From positions 1 through 21,309 of the IMG/VR virus record IMGVR_UViG_3300030110_000490: 21,309 nt of DNA; one strand, written 5' to 3'. The notes under the pieces are model-generated. The model did not search any database. It was not told the origin of the DNA and was given only the letters and a program-made list of their open reading frames with translations. Positions 1 to 10,412 of the stretch are shown piece by piece; the first letter of the stretch is position 1; every line of letters starts with the position of its first letter. Source of the DNA: a virus. A program made the position numbers and the translations under genes.

Positions 1-1497
1 GACCCTTCTGAACTTACTAAAATCTTTTTTGGTAATACATTAGCACCTAGAGGGCATTTTATTCTTGATCCTTTTAATAAAGACAGGTCTAGTGTTTCTG
101 GGGTAGCAGGTATATCTGTAGAAACAACAACAACTCGTCCTGAATCTGTTGCTTTTTTTGCTGGTAGAGCTTTCTTTGGTGGTCCTCCACAAGAAACAAT
201 GTCTGGTCATATTTTCTTTAGTCAAATTATAGAAGATGAATCTAAAATAGGACGATGTTACCAAGAAGCTGATCCTACTTCAGAAAAAATTAGTGACCTT
301 ATTGCTACTGATGGGGGAGTTATTATTATTCCTGAAGCTGGTAACATTAAAGCACTAAAAGTAACTGGAGAATCCCTTCTTGTTTTTGCAGATAATGGTG
401 TATGGGAAGTATCTGGTAGTGCTGGAGGAGGATTTTCTCCTACTGATTATGCTGTTTCCAATGTATCTTCTGTTGGTTTAATAGGTAAAGGAACTATTGT
501 TGATGTTGAAGGTACTCCTGTTTGGTGGAGTGATAGGGGTATTTATAGCATAGGCCGTAATGAAGTTACAGACCGTATCGAAGCACAATCATTATCAGAA
601 AAAACTTTACAGACTTACTATGATACTACAGTTCCTAATGTTTCTAAGCTTTATGCTCAAGGATCGTATGATGCAGTAACTAGACGTATTACTTGGATGT
701 TTAATTCTGCTGGTAATGATACTAACTATCGTTATAAATTTAATAGAGCTTTAGTTTTTGATACAACAGCAGGAGCTTTTTATCCTTGGGCAGTAGGAGA
801 GTTAGTAAGTAATGCTCCTTATATCTTTGGTATATTTACATTACCTTCTATTTCTACAGTATCCCAAACTGATACAGTTATTCAAGCATCTGATGGTGAG
901 ACTGTAATACGGCAGAGTGATTCAGAAGTAGTTGTTGCTGATGTAGAAGTACTAAGAGGTGGTACAACAACAACTGCTTTTATATGTGCAATACCCGGAA
1001 CTAATTTATCTGAGTGGACATTTGCCCAAGTTAACAACGATGACTTTGTAGATTGGAAAACAAAAGATGGTACAGGTATTAGTTTTGATAGTTATTTTGA
1101 AACTGGTTATTTACTTGAAGGTAATGTAACAAACTTTAGAAGAGCACCACATGTTTTAGTTTATACTAAAAGAACAGAGACAGGGTATGTAAGTGATGGA
1201 TCAGGTGGGTATGATTTACAAAACCCAAGTAGTTGTTACTTACAAGCTAAGTGGGATTTTTCAGATCATAGTAATTCTTCTAAGTTTTCTAGATCACAAG
1301 ATGTCTATAGAATATTAAAAACATATGATAAAACTCCAACGTCTTTAGATTTTAATAGTGGTTTTCCTGTTACAATAACACGTAATAAAGTAAGAGGTAA
1401 AGGCAGAGCATTGTCTTTAAGGTTTGAATCTAAATCAGGGTTTGACTTTGATATCTATGGTTGGGCTATAGAGTTTTCAGATAACGCAAGGGTATAG
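1..1497 (+). CDS. Tail nozzle / tail tubular protein B-like (5' partial)
   Basis: The frame is open from the first base, so the gene begins upstream of the window; 498 residues are visible. An internal ATG at 199 is not the start, because the preceding 66 codons continue the same protein. The sequence is rich in beta-strand-forming residues, Gly, Thr and aromatics. It contains the run GRCYQEADPTSEKISDL, then DGGVIIIPEAGNI and LLVFADNGVWEVSG, which I recognise from phage nozzle/stabilisation proteins (T7 gp12 and P22 gp10 types). These proteins close the distal end of a short tail and hold the DNA in. The gene leads directly into internal virion genes, the order seen in T7 (gp12, then gp14-16). 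No frameshift is visible. The general role is fairly sure; the exact family rests on memory of the motif, not on a search. Confidence 0.72.
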   Translation, partial: DPSELTKIFFGNTLAPRGHFILDPFNKDRSSVSGVAGISVETTTTRPESVAFFAGRAFFGGPPQETMSGHIFFSQIIEDESKIGRCYQEADPTSEKISDLIATDGGVIIIPEAGNIKALKVTGESLLVFADNGVWEVSGSAGGGFSPTDYAVSNVSSVGLIGKGTIVDVEGTPVWWSDRGIYSIGRNEVTDRIEAQSLSEKTLQTYYDTTVPNVSKLYAQGSYDAVTRRITWMFNSAGNDTNYRYKFNRALVFDTTAGAFYPWAVGELVSNAPYIFGIFTLPSISTVSQTDTVIQASDGETVIRQSDSEVVVADVEVLRGGTTTTAFICAIPGTNLSEWTFAQVNNDDFVDWKTKDGTGISFDSYFETGYLLEGNVTNFRRAPHVLVYTKRTETGYVSDGSGGYDLQNPSSCYLQAKWDFSDHSNSSKFSRSQDVYRILKTYDKTPTSLDFNSGFPVTITRNKVRGKGRALSLRFESKSGFDFDIYGWAIEFSDNARV

Positions 1498-1499
1498 TT

Positions 1500-1991
1500 A
1501 TGTTTAGTAGTATACTAGGTATTATAGGAATTGGTCTTGGGGCTATTGGATTATTTGGAAGCTATAAAGCTGGTAAAGATCGTACTGAAGCATTAGATAG
1601 GCAAGCAGCAGAACAAAATAAAGTTAGAGAACTTGAATTACAAAAAGCACAAATACGAGAAAGACGGGAAAGATTTAATTTAGTACGTGAAGCAAGGATT
1701 AAAAGAGCTACAGCGATTGCTAATGCTACTGTTCAAAATGCTCAAGGTTCTGTTAGAGGTGGGTTTGGTTCTATTATATCACAACAAAGTTCTGGACTGC
1801 AATATTTAAATCAAGCAGCATCTTTAACTGGACAACAAAATATATTTTATGGAAGAGCAGCTATGTTTGCTTCTAGAGCTAGGGATGCAGGAACTAGGTT
1901 AAATACATGGAATGCTGTAGGTAAAGTAGGGGGTAGTATATTTACCAATAGAAGTCAATTTAGTGATATGTACCAGACTATATTTAGTTAA
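1500..1991 (+). CDS. Internal virion protein, T7 gp14-like (163 aa)
   Basis: This is a small Ala- and Gln-rich protein. It has a hydrophobic glycine-rich segment near the N terminus (about residues 5-22, ILGIIGIGLGAIGLFGSY). A charged helical region follows (about 28-70, many Arg, Glu, Gln), then an Ala/Gly/Ser-rich C-terminal half. T7 gp14 (196 aa) is a small ejected protein that forms the outer-membrane part of the DNA ejection channel. The size, the N-terminal membrane-active segment and the position between the nozzle gene and two large internal protein genes match that role. An AAGGGT Shine-Dalgarno-like stretch sits at the end of the upstream gene, and the stop-to-start gap is 2 nt. The assignment rests on context and composition, with no diagnostic catalytic motif. 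Confidence 0.62.
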   Translation: MFSSILGIIGIGLGAIGLFGSYKAGKDRTEALDRQAAEQNKVRELELQKAQIRERRERFNLVREARIKRATAIANATVQNAQGSVRGGFGSIISQQSSGLQYLNQAASLTGQQNIFYGRAAMFASRARDAGTRLNTWNAVGKVGGSIFTNRSQFSDMYQTIFS

Positions 1992-2018
1992 TAATTTTAA
2001 TTATAGAAGATATAATAA

Positions 2019-5000
2019 ATGGAATATGTAGAAACATTTGAAGAGTTACAGCCTAAAGAAGAAGGTTTAGATCTTGGAGGAACAAGCATAGATGCTTTTG
2101 AATCTGAGTTTGTTCCTTTAGAAATAGGACAGCAACAACAACCTATTCCTGTTGCAGAAATGGAAGCTACTATTTCTTCTTTAGCTGCTCAAAGACTAGG
2201 TAATTTAACTCCTGATGAAGCTAAAGAAAAGTTTGGGGCATACTATGAGCTTGCTTTATTTGGTAAAGAGATGGAAATAAAAACTGATCTTTTAAATTTA
2301 AAGTTTGAAAGGGATTCGATAATTTCAGGAAATATTTTATCTGAAGCTGCTAATAAAGGAGATATTGATTTAACTAAAATGGTTACAGAATATACGTATG
2401 ATTCTGAAACTGACGCATTTAGTTTACCTTACCAAGAAGTAGGTGAGCTATTAGTAGAAAATGCTGCCCAACATTCTGATGGAAAAGAAAGGTTAATTAA
2501 AGATTCTACAATAGTAGATACATCAGTTAACGAAATACCAGCACCAACTTTATCAGAAGTATTTAGTGATATGGCTGCAACTAAATTAGCTTTATCCCAT
2601 GCTATTCGTAAAAGAGCATCAAAATTAGGACTACATTCTCTTGGGGATATAACTAAAATGTTTATTCCTTTTTATGTAGCTAATGGATTTTCTCAAAGAA
2701 TTAAAACTAAAGATGACCAGTTTTCTGATTGGTGGGTAGGCGAAGATATCCAACAACAAATATATAAATTTCAAGGAATGTCTGTTAAAGAACAATTAAA
2801 AACTTTAAAAGATTTAGAAAACTTTTTTGATAATAAAGCACAGTTTAAAACTGAAGGTTTAGAAGGGCTAGAAGGTTGGGCTGAAGGGCAAGGCAATGAT
2901 GTAATGGCTTTAATATATCTTAGCTACCTTTCAGACTATACAACTTTTGATTATGCTATAGAAAATGTAGGGCAAGCTGCTGATACATTGTTTGTAGGAG
3001 CAGCTATTAGACCTCTTCTTAAAGCATTTCAAATACCAAAAATAGCTAGAAAAATAAGTAATTTATTTTTAGATGATAAACTATCAACTGCATCAATCCC
3101 TTTAGGTAATCGAGCAGATGCAGCAGATCAAGTAGTAAATGTAACTCAAGCTGTAAAAAAAGGAGAGGTTGTTGTTGATGCTAAGGCAACAGAAGAAGCA
3201 GCAGATTTAATTCTTAATGGTACTGTTCGTCCAACTGCTCCACAAGGGTTAGGAAACACAGCAGGAGTTTCAGGAACAGTTATTAAAAAAGCTAAAGAAA
3301 TAGAAGCAATGGCTCAAAATCTTGTAGACATTGACCAAGTTGATGCAATAGCTGATGCAGAAAAAATAGCAAATACTTATGAAGCAAAAGTAGTTTCTGA
3401 ATTAAATGATGCTAATAAAACTCCTATTGATATTACCCTTGAAGGAGCAGTATATAAAAATGTAATACCAGGAAAATCTATAGCTAAAGCTAAATCGACA
3501 GAATTAAAAGATGAAGTGACAGATACTTTAAAAGGAATTACATATACAACACACTATGGAAATAAAAAGGGTGAAGGTTTTATTAACGAAGGTATAGCTA
3601 AAGCGTATGCTAAAAATTTAAAAATAGAAGGGGCTACAATAACTTCAATAGAAGATCAAGGAGCACACTTTATAAAAATAGTTAAACCTATCGATGATGC
3701 TTCAGACTTTATTACTCCATATAAAGATATGAAAAAAATTAGTGGGTTTAGAAGTGTAATTGGAACTCCTAGTGGCTACGTAGATAATGCTTCTAGAATA
3801 TCAGGTTTAAAAACTCTTAGGATAAAAGAACAAGGACTTGCTGAAGGTAAAAAACTTGTTAAGTTTGTAGATAAACTATGGCCTTGGGAAAGAAAACCAT
3901 TAGCAGAAGTCTTAGAACAAGGTAGAAATTTACAAAAGTGGTATAGCCCTTCTGAATTAAAACATAGTTATAATTTAAACGATAATCAAATTTTAGCGTA
4001 TGAAGCTGTACGTAGAATGGATGATATTCTTTGGGTAATATCAAATGGAGCTTTGTATTCTCGTTTACAAAGAGCAGGATTTAAATCTATAACAGTTTTA
4101 AACAAGGGTGCAACAGATATAGGTCTTCCACGTACATTTAATGGAATAGTTGAGACTAATAAAATTTCAAACCCTAGAGGTAAAACTATTTATGATGTCA
4201 CAACTAATAAATACTTAGATGAAATGTCTCCTACCCAATTAGATGAACTAAAAGAACAAGGTTATGTTTTTGTTTCTTTAGGTGGGGTTGAGTATACTGA
4301 TACTATTAAACCTATACAATATATTATAGGTAGTGCGTCAGATCTTAAAGTAAACCCTCTTAATATAAAACAACTTCCTTATGTTCCAGGTGGGCGAATT
4401 GAATACACTGGATCTCATTTTGTTAAGCAAGGACGTATAGGTAGAACAGAAGCAGGTATTCCTATTGTATTAAAGTCTAGAACATTTACTAATGGTACAT
4501 TTGAAGAGGCTATAGAACTTGCAGATTCTATGAATGCTGGTAGATTAGTAGCTTTAGAGTCTCAAGGAAATAAAGCAACTAAAGGAACAGGTACTTTAGA
4601 TACAAAAATGAGTGAAGCTACAAAAGGAAGGTATAATACTGTTGATGAATTTATAGAAGAAGTAGGTGATAAAAATTTAAATATGCCTTTTGAAGCAGTT
4701 AAAGATGGACAAGAATTATCTTCTATAAGAAAAGCAATATCTGAAGATAGTATAATTATTTATGATGCAGAAAGTATTAAAGAAGCTAATACAGTACAGA
4801 ATTTAATTAATAAAACAATATGGGAATCAAAAAGAAGACGAGGAAAAAGACTTGCTGGAATTGATACAGAGTTTGCTCCTGTTTTAAACCCTATAGAATC
4901 TGCAACTAAATCTCTTGATAAAGCTTTAGAGATAATGTCTAAAGATAAATGGAAAGCTAGGCATATAGAACAATTTGTTCTTACTTATAGAAGTATTCTT

Positions 5001-6830
5001 AAAGGAACAGAAGCATCAAGTAACAAAACAAACTTTGCACATTTTGTAGAGCCTGAGTTTATTGACTTTGCTAAAGCTACCCAAGCTGAAAGAGAATTAA
5101 TAAATCAAGCTAAAGGACATAGGCAATATATAACATCTGTTTTAAATATGAAAACGTCTGATGAAAAATGGTTAAGTGAAACATTTATTTATCCGTTAGC
5201 AAATACTTTTAATAAAGTATCTAAAAAAATTGGTTTACCAATTAAACATGAAACATTTGAAAATGTAGCTAATGCTGATCCTATTAGATTTATGAGAGCA
5301 GCAGCATATCAGGTAAACATGGGCTTATACAATCTAAGACAACCTTTAGTACAGATACAGGCAAGTTTTTTAGCTACAGCAGCCGACCCTGTTAATGGAA
5401 TAAGAGCCGCAGCTTTAGCTTTACCTATGCGATTTATGTTAATGAGTGAAAATTCACAAACATTAGCATGGCTTGCAAAAGGAGCAGGTAAATTTGTAGG
5501 ACTTAAATCAGAAGAAGTAACAGAGTTATTCCAGATTCTTCAAAAGTCTGGTACATGGCGTATGCAATCAGGAACATTAGTTGAACAAGCTACAGAAAGA
5601 GGGGTAGCGTCTTCTAAAGTAGCACAAAGATTTTTAGATTATGGGGAGATTCCCTTTTTAGAAACAGAACGTATAAATAAAATTACTGCTACGATGTCTG
5701 CTGCTTTACGTTGGAGAAAAGCTAACCCTAAAGCTAAAGTTACAGAAGAAGCAATAGATAGTATTGTCGATAGATCTGAAACTCTTTTACTTAATATGAA
5801 TAGGGTAGATAGATCAGGCTATCAAAAAGGTCTTATGTCTGTTCCTACACAGTTTTGGAGTTATCAAGCTAGGGCAGTAGAAGCTATTGTGTTTAATACA
5901 GATTTTACACCAATGGAAAGATTTAGAATGGCTGTTGCTCAACTAGGAATGTATGGGGTAGGTGGAACACTTAGCTCAAGACATGGTATGCGATGGGCAG
6001 ATGTAGCTAATGAAATGTATCAGGAAAAATTTGGAGAACCTTTACCAGAATTTGTTTATGATACTATCCGAGGTGGTGCTATTGAAGCTTTATTAGCATC
6101 ATTAGATATTGATGTAGCTTTACATCATAGGGCTGGATTAGGTTTATTAGATACTGGGTTTGGAGAAGTAGCTAAACAACTTGCTACAGGAGATTTTAAA
6201 GAAATTTTAAAAATAGATGCAGCAGGTATTACTGTAATATCTAAAGTTGCTTCAGGTATAGCAGACCTTATTAGAGTAACAAACCCTGCTGATGTTGAGT
6301 TTCTTTCTAAAGCACAGTGGGAGCTTTATATGTCAGTTTCTAAAGATACTTTACGTAGCGTTGTCTCAACATGGGGCACTGCTGAAAAAGCTTTTTTTGC
6401 TTTACAAACAGGAAAGTACTTAGATAAACAAGGTTATACTCTTAATGGAGAAGTTAGTACTATAGAAGCATGGGCACAGTTATTTGGATTTGAAAAACCA
6501 GAAAAAGTAAATCAAGAAACTATGCGAGAAGTAGTAAGAATACATGGTAGACAACAATTTAGAAAAAAAGTAGTTGAACAATTAGCTAGAGAATTAAATA
6601 TATGGAATGAGTTATCTACAGACAATATTGAAAAAGCTAAAAATCAATGGGAAAGATTTTCAAATTTACGTAAAGGTTTCTTAGGGGTTTTTCCTGAACA
6701 TGAACGTATGAGTTTACATAATCAAGTATTAAACAAAGTAACAAAGGGAAATCAAAAATCTTTTGGAAGACTTATTATAAAATATAATCAACTATATAAC
6801 ACTGAAACAAGAACTAAAGTAGAAGAGTAG
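2019..6830 (+). CDS. Large internal virion / DNA ejection protein (1603 aa)
   Basis: This is the largest gene in the window and is uninterrupted. It is mostly predicted helical: an acidic N terminus, a long Ala/Lys/Asp-rich middle, and a more conserved-looking region near residues 1080-1330. That region has segments such as NMGLYNLRQPLVQIQASFLA and an aromatic stretch PTQFWSYQARAVEAIVFNTD. I associate such segments with giant internal core proteins of T7-like phages (gp16, 1318 aa, and relatives). Those proteins leave the capsid and form the periplasmic and inner-membrane tunnel for DNA entry. I see no lytic transglycosylase signature (no N-terminal catalytic Glu in an ESGG-type motif), unlike T7 gp16; a muralytic domain is supplied by the gene at 8709. 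Its place in the ejection gene cluster supports the role. Individual domains cannot be assigned. Confidence 0.65.
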   Translation: MEYVETFEELQPKEEGLDLGGTSIDAFESEFVPLEIGQQQQPIPVAEMEATISSLAAQRLGNLTPDEAKEKFGAYYELALFGKEMEIKTDLLNLKFERDSIISGNILSEAANKGDIDLTKMVTEYTYDSETDAFSLPYQEVGELLVENAAQHSDGKERLIKDSTIVDTSVNEIPAPTLSEVFSDMAATKLALSHAIRKRASKLGLHSLGDITKMFIPFYVANGFSQRIKTKDDQFSDWWVGEDIQQQIYKFQGMSVKEQLKTLKDLENFFDNKAQFKTEGLEGLEGWAEGQGNDVMALIYLSYLSDYTTFDYAIENVGQAADTLFVGAAIRPLLKAFQIPKIARKISNLFLDDKLSTASIPLGNRADAADQVVNVTQAVKKGEVVVDAKATEEAADLILNGTVRPTAPQGLGNTAGVSGTVIKKAKEIEAMAQNLVDIDQVDAIADAEKIANTYEAKVVSELNDANKTPIDITLEGAVYKNVIPGKSIAKAKSTELKDEVTDTLKGITYTTHYGNKKGEGFINEGIAKAYAKNLKIEGATITSIEDQGAHFIKIVKPIDDASDFITPYKDMKKISGFRSVIGTPSGYVDNASRISGLKTLRIKEQGLAEGKKLVKFVDKLWPWERKPLAEVLEQGRNLQKWYSPSELKHSYNLNDNQILAYEAVRRMDDILWVISNGALYSRLQRAGFKSITVLNKGATDIGLPRTFNGIVETNKISNPRGKTIYDVTTNKYLDEMSPTQLDELKEQGYVFVSLGGVEYTDTIKPIQYIIGSASDLKVNPLNIKQLPYVPGGRIEYTGSHFVKQGRIGRTEAGIPIVLKSRTFTNGTFEEAIELADSMNAGRLVALESQGNKATKGTGTLDTKMSEATKGRYNTVDEFIEEVGDKNLNMPFEAVKDGQELSSIRKAISEDSIIIYDAESIKEANTVQNLINKTIWESKRRRGKRLAGIDTEFAPVLNPIESATKSLDKALEIMSKDKWKARHIEQFVLTYRSILKGTEASSNKTNFAHFVEPEFIDFAKATQAERELINQAKGHRQYITSVLNMKTSDEKWLSETFIYPLANTFNKVSKKIGLPIKHETFENVANADPIRFMRAAAYQVNMGLYNLRQPLVQIQASFLATAADPVNGIRAAALALPMRFMLMSENSQTLAWLAKGAGKFVGLKSEEVTELFQILQKSGTWRMQSGTLVEQATERGVASSKVAQRFLDYGEIPFLETERINKITATMSAALRWRKANPKAKVTEEAIDSIVDRSETLLLNMNRVDRSGYQKGLMSVPTQFWSYQARAVEAIVFNTDFTPMERFRMAVAQLGMYGVGGTLSSRHGMRWADVANEMYQEKFGEPLPEFVYDTIRGGAIEALLASLDIDVALHHRAGLGLLDTGFGEVAKQLATGDFKEILKIDAAGITVISKVASGIADLIRVTNPADVEFLSKAQWELYMSVSKDTLRSVVSTWGTAEKAFFALQTGKYLDKQGYTLNGEVSTIEAWAQLFGFEKPEKVNQETMREVVRIHGRQQFRKKVVEQLARELNIWNELSTDNIEKAKNQWERFSNLRKGFLGVFPEHERMSLHNQVLNKVTKGNQKSFGRLIIKYNQLYNTETRTKVEE

Positions 6831-6839
6831 GATAATAAT

Positions 6840-8696
6840 ATGGCTATTAAAGAAGCAGGATTTTTCGGTACAAGTGCAGTAGTAAGTGAGCCTACTTCAA
6901 GAGTTAAGGCTTTACCTTTTAGTACAAACACTGAAGCTGAAACAACAACAGCTAACTTAATAACTGGTGGTTTTGGAATAGCTACCCAAATAGGTACTAT
7001 GGCACAAGACTATTTAGTAAATAAAACTACTGAAGAGTTTAGTAAAAATATTTCTGATATTGCTATAGAAAAATCTGATGCAGAAATTAAAGCAATGGCT
7101 GCAGAAAGATTTCCTAATCGTGATTTAACAAATAAGTTACCTAGTACACTTAGATTTTTATTAGCTGGTAAAGCAAAAGCTACAGCATTAGCACAACATG
7201 CTGGTAATAAAACAATGAAAGCAGCAATAGTAAAAGAAAGTAATGATATTCTAGGAGTTAATCCTGTCCAAGCTTTTATGTCTGCTGAAGCACAAGCACA
7301 ACGAACTACACAAGCTGCTGCTGTAAAATCTTTACAAGATAAATACAAAGAAGCTCTTAAATTTATAACTCCAGTGTTAACAAATGGAACTCCAGATGTA
7401 GCAGCAACAGTAAAAGAGTATGAAACAATGCAAGGAATGTTTGGGGGATTAAAAGCAATAGGTAAAAGTATACCTAACACTTCTGGAGCAAGTGGGCCAA
7501 TAAGATCAGAAGTTATAGGTCAATTAAAATCTGCACGAAATGTTGTTACTAAAATTTATTCAAAAAATTTACTTAGATTAATAACTTCACTTGGGGAAAC
7601 TGAACCAAATAGCCCACAAAGAGTTGTTATAGCTAGACAAATACGTGATATGAACAGAGGTATTACAGCAGGAATTTATAGAAATTTAAATTCTGAAGCA
7701 CAAGGTGGTGGTTTAAAGTATAATATTAATCCAAGTGAGTTAGCTTTTATTAGGGCTGATATAGATAATATGATGACTTCATTCTCAGGAACTACATCTT
7801 GGGAAGATGTTAAAGTAGGAAAAGAATTAAAACAAATTGTAGCCTTTGAAGAAAACTTACTTAAAGCTGAAATATTTAACACTCCTCTTTTAAGATCAAT
7901 ACATAAATTAAAACAATCTGGTGTAGATGGAGCAGCTATGGGGTTTTTATTAAACGGATTACCCGAATTTAAATCATTTTTATTAAATGCTCAAAACCAA
8001 GAAGGAGAAAGTGGTAAGAAAGCTGGTGCTAAAGTATTTGAATTGTTTGCAACTGATAAAAAAATTTCATTTGATAACCCAGTAGAAATAGCTTTGTTTG
8101 AACAAACAGGTACAGCATTATTAAAAAATTTTAGTAATGCTACTGCTCCTCAAAAAGTAAATATAGTAAAAGCAGTATCTAGTGTTTTAAATAATAATTC
8201 TAGATCAGAAGAGGATAAAGAAAAACTAATAACTCATTTAAACAATTTAGATATTCCTAGTAAATTAGGAACTTTATATAATAAAGCTGAAAATAAAGAA
8301 GAACTTAGAACTGCTATAGTAGCTATTAATACTGTAGCTCAAAATAAATTAACCAAATCACTTAAAAACGCAAGTGAATTTTTTGAACAAGACAAAAATT
8401 CGTTAAGCTCTGGTTTTAAATTAAACTCAGAGACAAATGAAATTGAAGTAATTGGTGAAAATAGAGATGCTAATTATGGAATTAGAGTTCAACAAGCTAA
8501 AGCATTTAATAAAACAATAGGATCTATAAGTCAACTTAATTCTATTATTACAGATAATACTAGTGTAGATCAAGCTAAAAAAGTAATAATAGAAAAAATA
8601 ATTAAACCATATTTTAAAACAGAAGAAAATAAAAGTAAAGATAAATCAAATCAAAATCAAAAAAATATAAAACGTACAATAGACTTAACAAAGTAA
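6840..8696 (+). CDS. Internal virion protein, possible gp15-type ejection protein (618 aa)
   Basis: The gene starts 9 nt after the 1603-aa gene. The protein is almost entirely helix-forming: Ala-, Lys-, Asn- and Leu-rich, with few aromatics, Cys or Gly. The N terminus (residues 1-60) has a low-charge, Thr/Ala/Gly-rich segment (ANLITGGFGIATQIGTMAQD) that could be membrane-active. The C terminus is highly charged (about 597-618, Lys/Asn/Gln/Asp-rich). No enzymatic motif is visible. T7 gp15 (747 aa) is an all-helical ejection protein located between gp14 and gp16. This gene is in the same cluster but after the largest protein, so equivalence is by context only. It could also be a scaffold-like or unassigned core protein. 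Confidence 0.5.
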   Translation: MAIKEAGFFGTSAVVSEPTSRVKALPFSTNTEAETTTANLITGGFGIATQIGTMAQDYLVNKTTEEFSKNISDIAIEKSDAEIKAMAAERFPNRDLTNKLPSTLRFLLAGKAKATALAQHAGNKTMKAAIVKESNDILGVNPVQAFMSAEAQAQRTTQAAAVKSLQDKYKEALKFITPVLTNGTPDVAATVKEYETMQGMFGGLKAIGKSIPNTSGASGPIRSEVIGQLKSARNVVTKIYSKNLLRLITSLGETEPNSPQRVVIARQIRDMNRGITAGIYRNLNSEAQGGGLKYNINPSELAFIRADIDNMMTSFSGTTSWEDVKVGKELKQIVAFEENLLKAEIFNTPLLRSIHKLKQSGVDGAAMGFLLNGLPEFKSFLLNAQNQEGESGKKAGAKVFELFATDKKISFDNPVEIALFEQTGTALLKNFSNATAPQKVNIVKAVSSVLNNNSRSEEDKEKLITHLNNLDIPSKLGTLYNKAENKEELRTAIVAINTVAQNKLTKSLKNASEFFEQDKNSLSSGFKLNSETNEIEVIGENRDANYGIRVQQAKAFNKTIGSISQLNSIITDNTSVDQAKKVIIEKIIKPYFKTEENKSKDKSNQNQKNIKRTIDLTK

Positions 8697-8708
8697 GTGG
8701 TACTTAAT

Positions 8709-10412
8709 ATGCAAGAAGATTTTACAGAAGTAGTAGAAATTACTAATGATACTCATGGGACTTTTGATGTTATTGTCCCTCTTGGTATGGAAGACAATGA
8801 TATTAAAGAACGTCTGAAAAGTCTTGACCTTAATACTTTACTAGGTATCCCTGAAGATAAAAAGAAAGAGCTTGGGAAAACAGATTGGGGGAAAATACAA
8901 GAATGGGAAAACTCTAGTTACGCTGGACTACGTAATGATAGGTGGTTCTCCCATGATGTATCGGCTAGTGAAACTTCTATTGCTTATGGACATAAATTAA
9001 CTGCCGATGAACTTAGTAGTGGTATAATTAATATTAATGGTAAAGATGTTAACTGGAAAAAAGGTTTAACAAGACAACAGGGTAATGATCTTTTAATACA
9101 AGATGCAGAATGGGCACAACAGATAGCATTAGCATCATTAATTAAAGCTGATTTACATACTAACCCTAATGCAGTAGCTTCTTTAACTTCTGTAATATAT
9201 AATGTGGGTTCAGGTAATTGGGGAAAGAGTGAAGCCAAAAAAGCTCTTGAAGCAGGACATATCGAAGACTTTATGCACGAAGCATTTGATGCAGAAGAAG
9301 GGTTTGTAAAAGTAAATGGTAAAGTCTCAAGAGGTTTGGTACGTAGACGCAGAGAAGAAGCACAGTTATTTTCTGAAGGTTACGAAGATAAACCTGAGTC
9401 TTTTAAAAACAAAATAAGTGAGGTAGTAGCTGCACTTAACCCTGTTAGTACTGCCCAAGCATCGACATTAAAACCAGAAGATAAAATGTTTGTGCCACCC
9501 CAAAGTTCTGACATATATACTGTAGTATCAGGAGATACTTTATCTCAAATAGCTAAAGATAATAACACTACTGTTTCTGCTTTACAAGAACTTAACCCAC
9601 AAATTAAAGATGTAAATAAAATTGGGATAGGAGATAAAATTAATTTAAATACACAACAACCTGAAGAAAGTTCTTTACTGTCTAAATTTAATCCTATAGG
9701 ATCAGCACAAGCTAATATCCCATCATTTAAAAAAGCAACAACAGTTTCAATTAAAGATTTAAAATCAAATAATATTCCTAATCCTGTTATTCCGCATGAC
9801 CCAATACAAATATTAAATCTTAATAATAAAGCATATGAAACACAAGATGGTACTTCTATATATGGAGCAGATATTCAAGGAGCTTTCGGTGGTAAAGATG
9901 AAAATTTAAATTATGATTTACCTAAGATGATGATGTGGGGAGCATTAACAGCAATGGGATTTGATGTAGAAATTGATAATTCTGATTTAGACCCTAGAAC
10001 TCTTGCAGCAGGTAGTGAAGCATTAGGTTCTAAAAGATCTATTAAAAATTATAACCAGTTTAGCTCTGCTATTGCAAAAGAACAAGTAAAGGTATATAAT
10101 GCTGACCCTAATATGATTACACAATATGCTATCGCAGCTTTTAATCTTTTAAAAGCTCCGGGTAAACTGTATGATTACATGAAAGATAATAAAGCTACCG
10201 CAGCATTTGTTTTAGGACGAGTTAATATTGATGAAAAAGGTAATGCTGTTAATGAACGATGGAATTGGAACTATCAAAATAAAATGGCTGGAGCTGCAAC
10301 ACCTTTTACAGCAGGACGAGCTTTTTTAGGAACCTTTATGCCTAAAAGTGGTGAAGGACCAGTAATGAATATTAATCTTTTTGATTTTGACGAAGGTAAA
10401 GATTCCAAATAA
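8709..10412 (+). CDS. Virion-associated lysozyme: GH24 domain plus LysM (567 aa)
   Basis: After an N-terminal segment of about 60 residues there is a GH24 lysozyme domain (about 63-222). It has Glu65/Glu67 in IQEWENSSYAGLRND, the SIAYGHKLT segment, SVIYNVGSGNW, and the C-terminal GLVRRRREEAQLF signature. A LysM peptidoglycan-binding repeat follows (about 269-313, from YTVVSGDTLSQIAKDNN to IGIGDKINL). The last 250 residues are of unknown fold. The protein should cut and bind peptidoglycan. As the last member of the ejection cluster it is best read as the hydrolase that opens the cell wall at infection, a job done in T7 by the N terminus of gp16. Lysis from within is covered by the separate endolysin at 11411. 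An in-frame GTG at 8697 abuts the upstream stop; I prefer the ATG, but neither has a good Shine-Dalgarno. Its 3' end overlaps an antisense small gene. Confidence 0.8.
   Translation: MQEDFTEVVEITNDTHGTFDVIVPLGMEDNDIKERLKSLDLNTLLGIPEDKKKELGKTDWGKIQEWENSSYAGLRNDRWFSHDVSASETSIAYGHKLTADELSSGIININGKDVNWKKGLTRQQGNDLLIQDAEWAQQIALASLIKADLHTNPNAVASLTSVIYNVGSGNWGKSEAKKALEAGHIEDFMHEAFDAEEGFVKVNGKVSRGLVRRRREEAQLFSEGYEDKPESFKNKISEVVAALNPVSTAQASTLKPEDKMFVPPQSSDIYTVVSGDTLSQIAKDNNTTVSALQELNPQIKDVNKIGIGDKINLNTQQPEESSLLSKFNPIGSAQANIPSFKKATTVSIKDLKSNNIPNPVIPHDPIQILNLNNKAYETQDGTSIYGADIQGAFGGKDENLNYDLPKMMMWGALTAMGFDVEIDNSDLDPRTLAAGSEALGSKRSIKNYNQFSSAIAKEQVKVYNADPNMITQYAIAAFNLLKAPGKLYDYMKDNKATAAFVLGRVNIDEKGNAVNERWNWNYQNKMAGAATPFTAGRAFLGTFMPKSGEGPVMNINLFDFDEGKDSK

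Noticed and set aside
7010-7480. 156-codon - strand ORF inside the 618-aa virion gene
   Set aside because: No ribosome site or promoter; the Ala/Ser/Leu-rich translation is the expected antisense of an Ala-rich helical gene.
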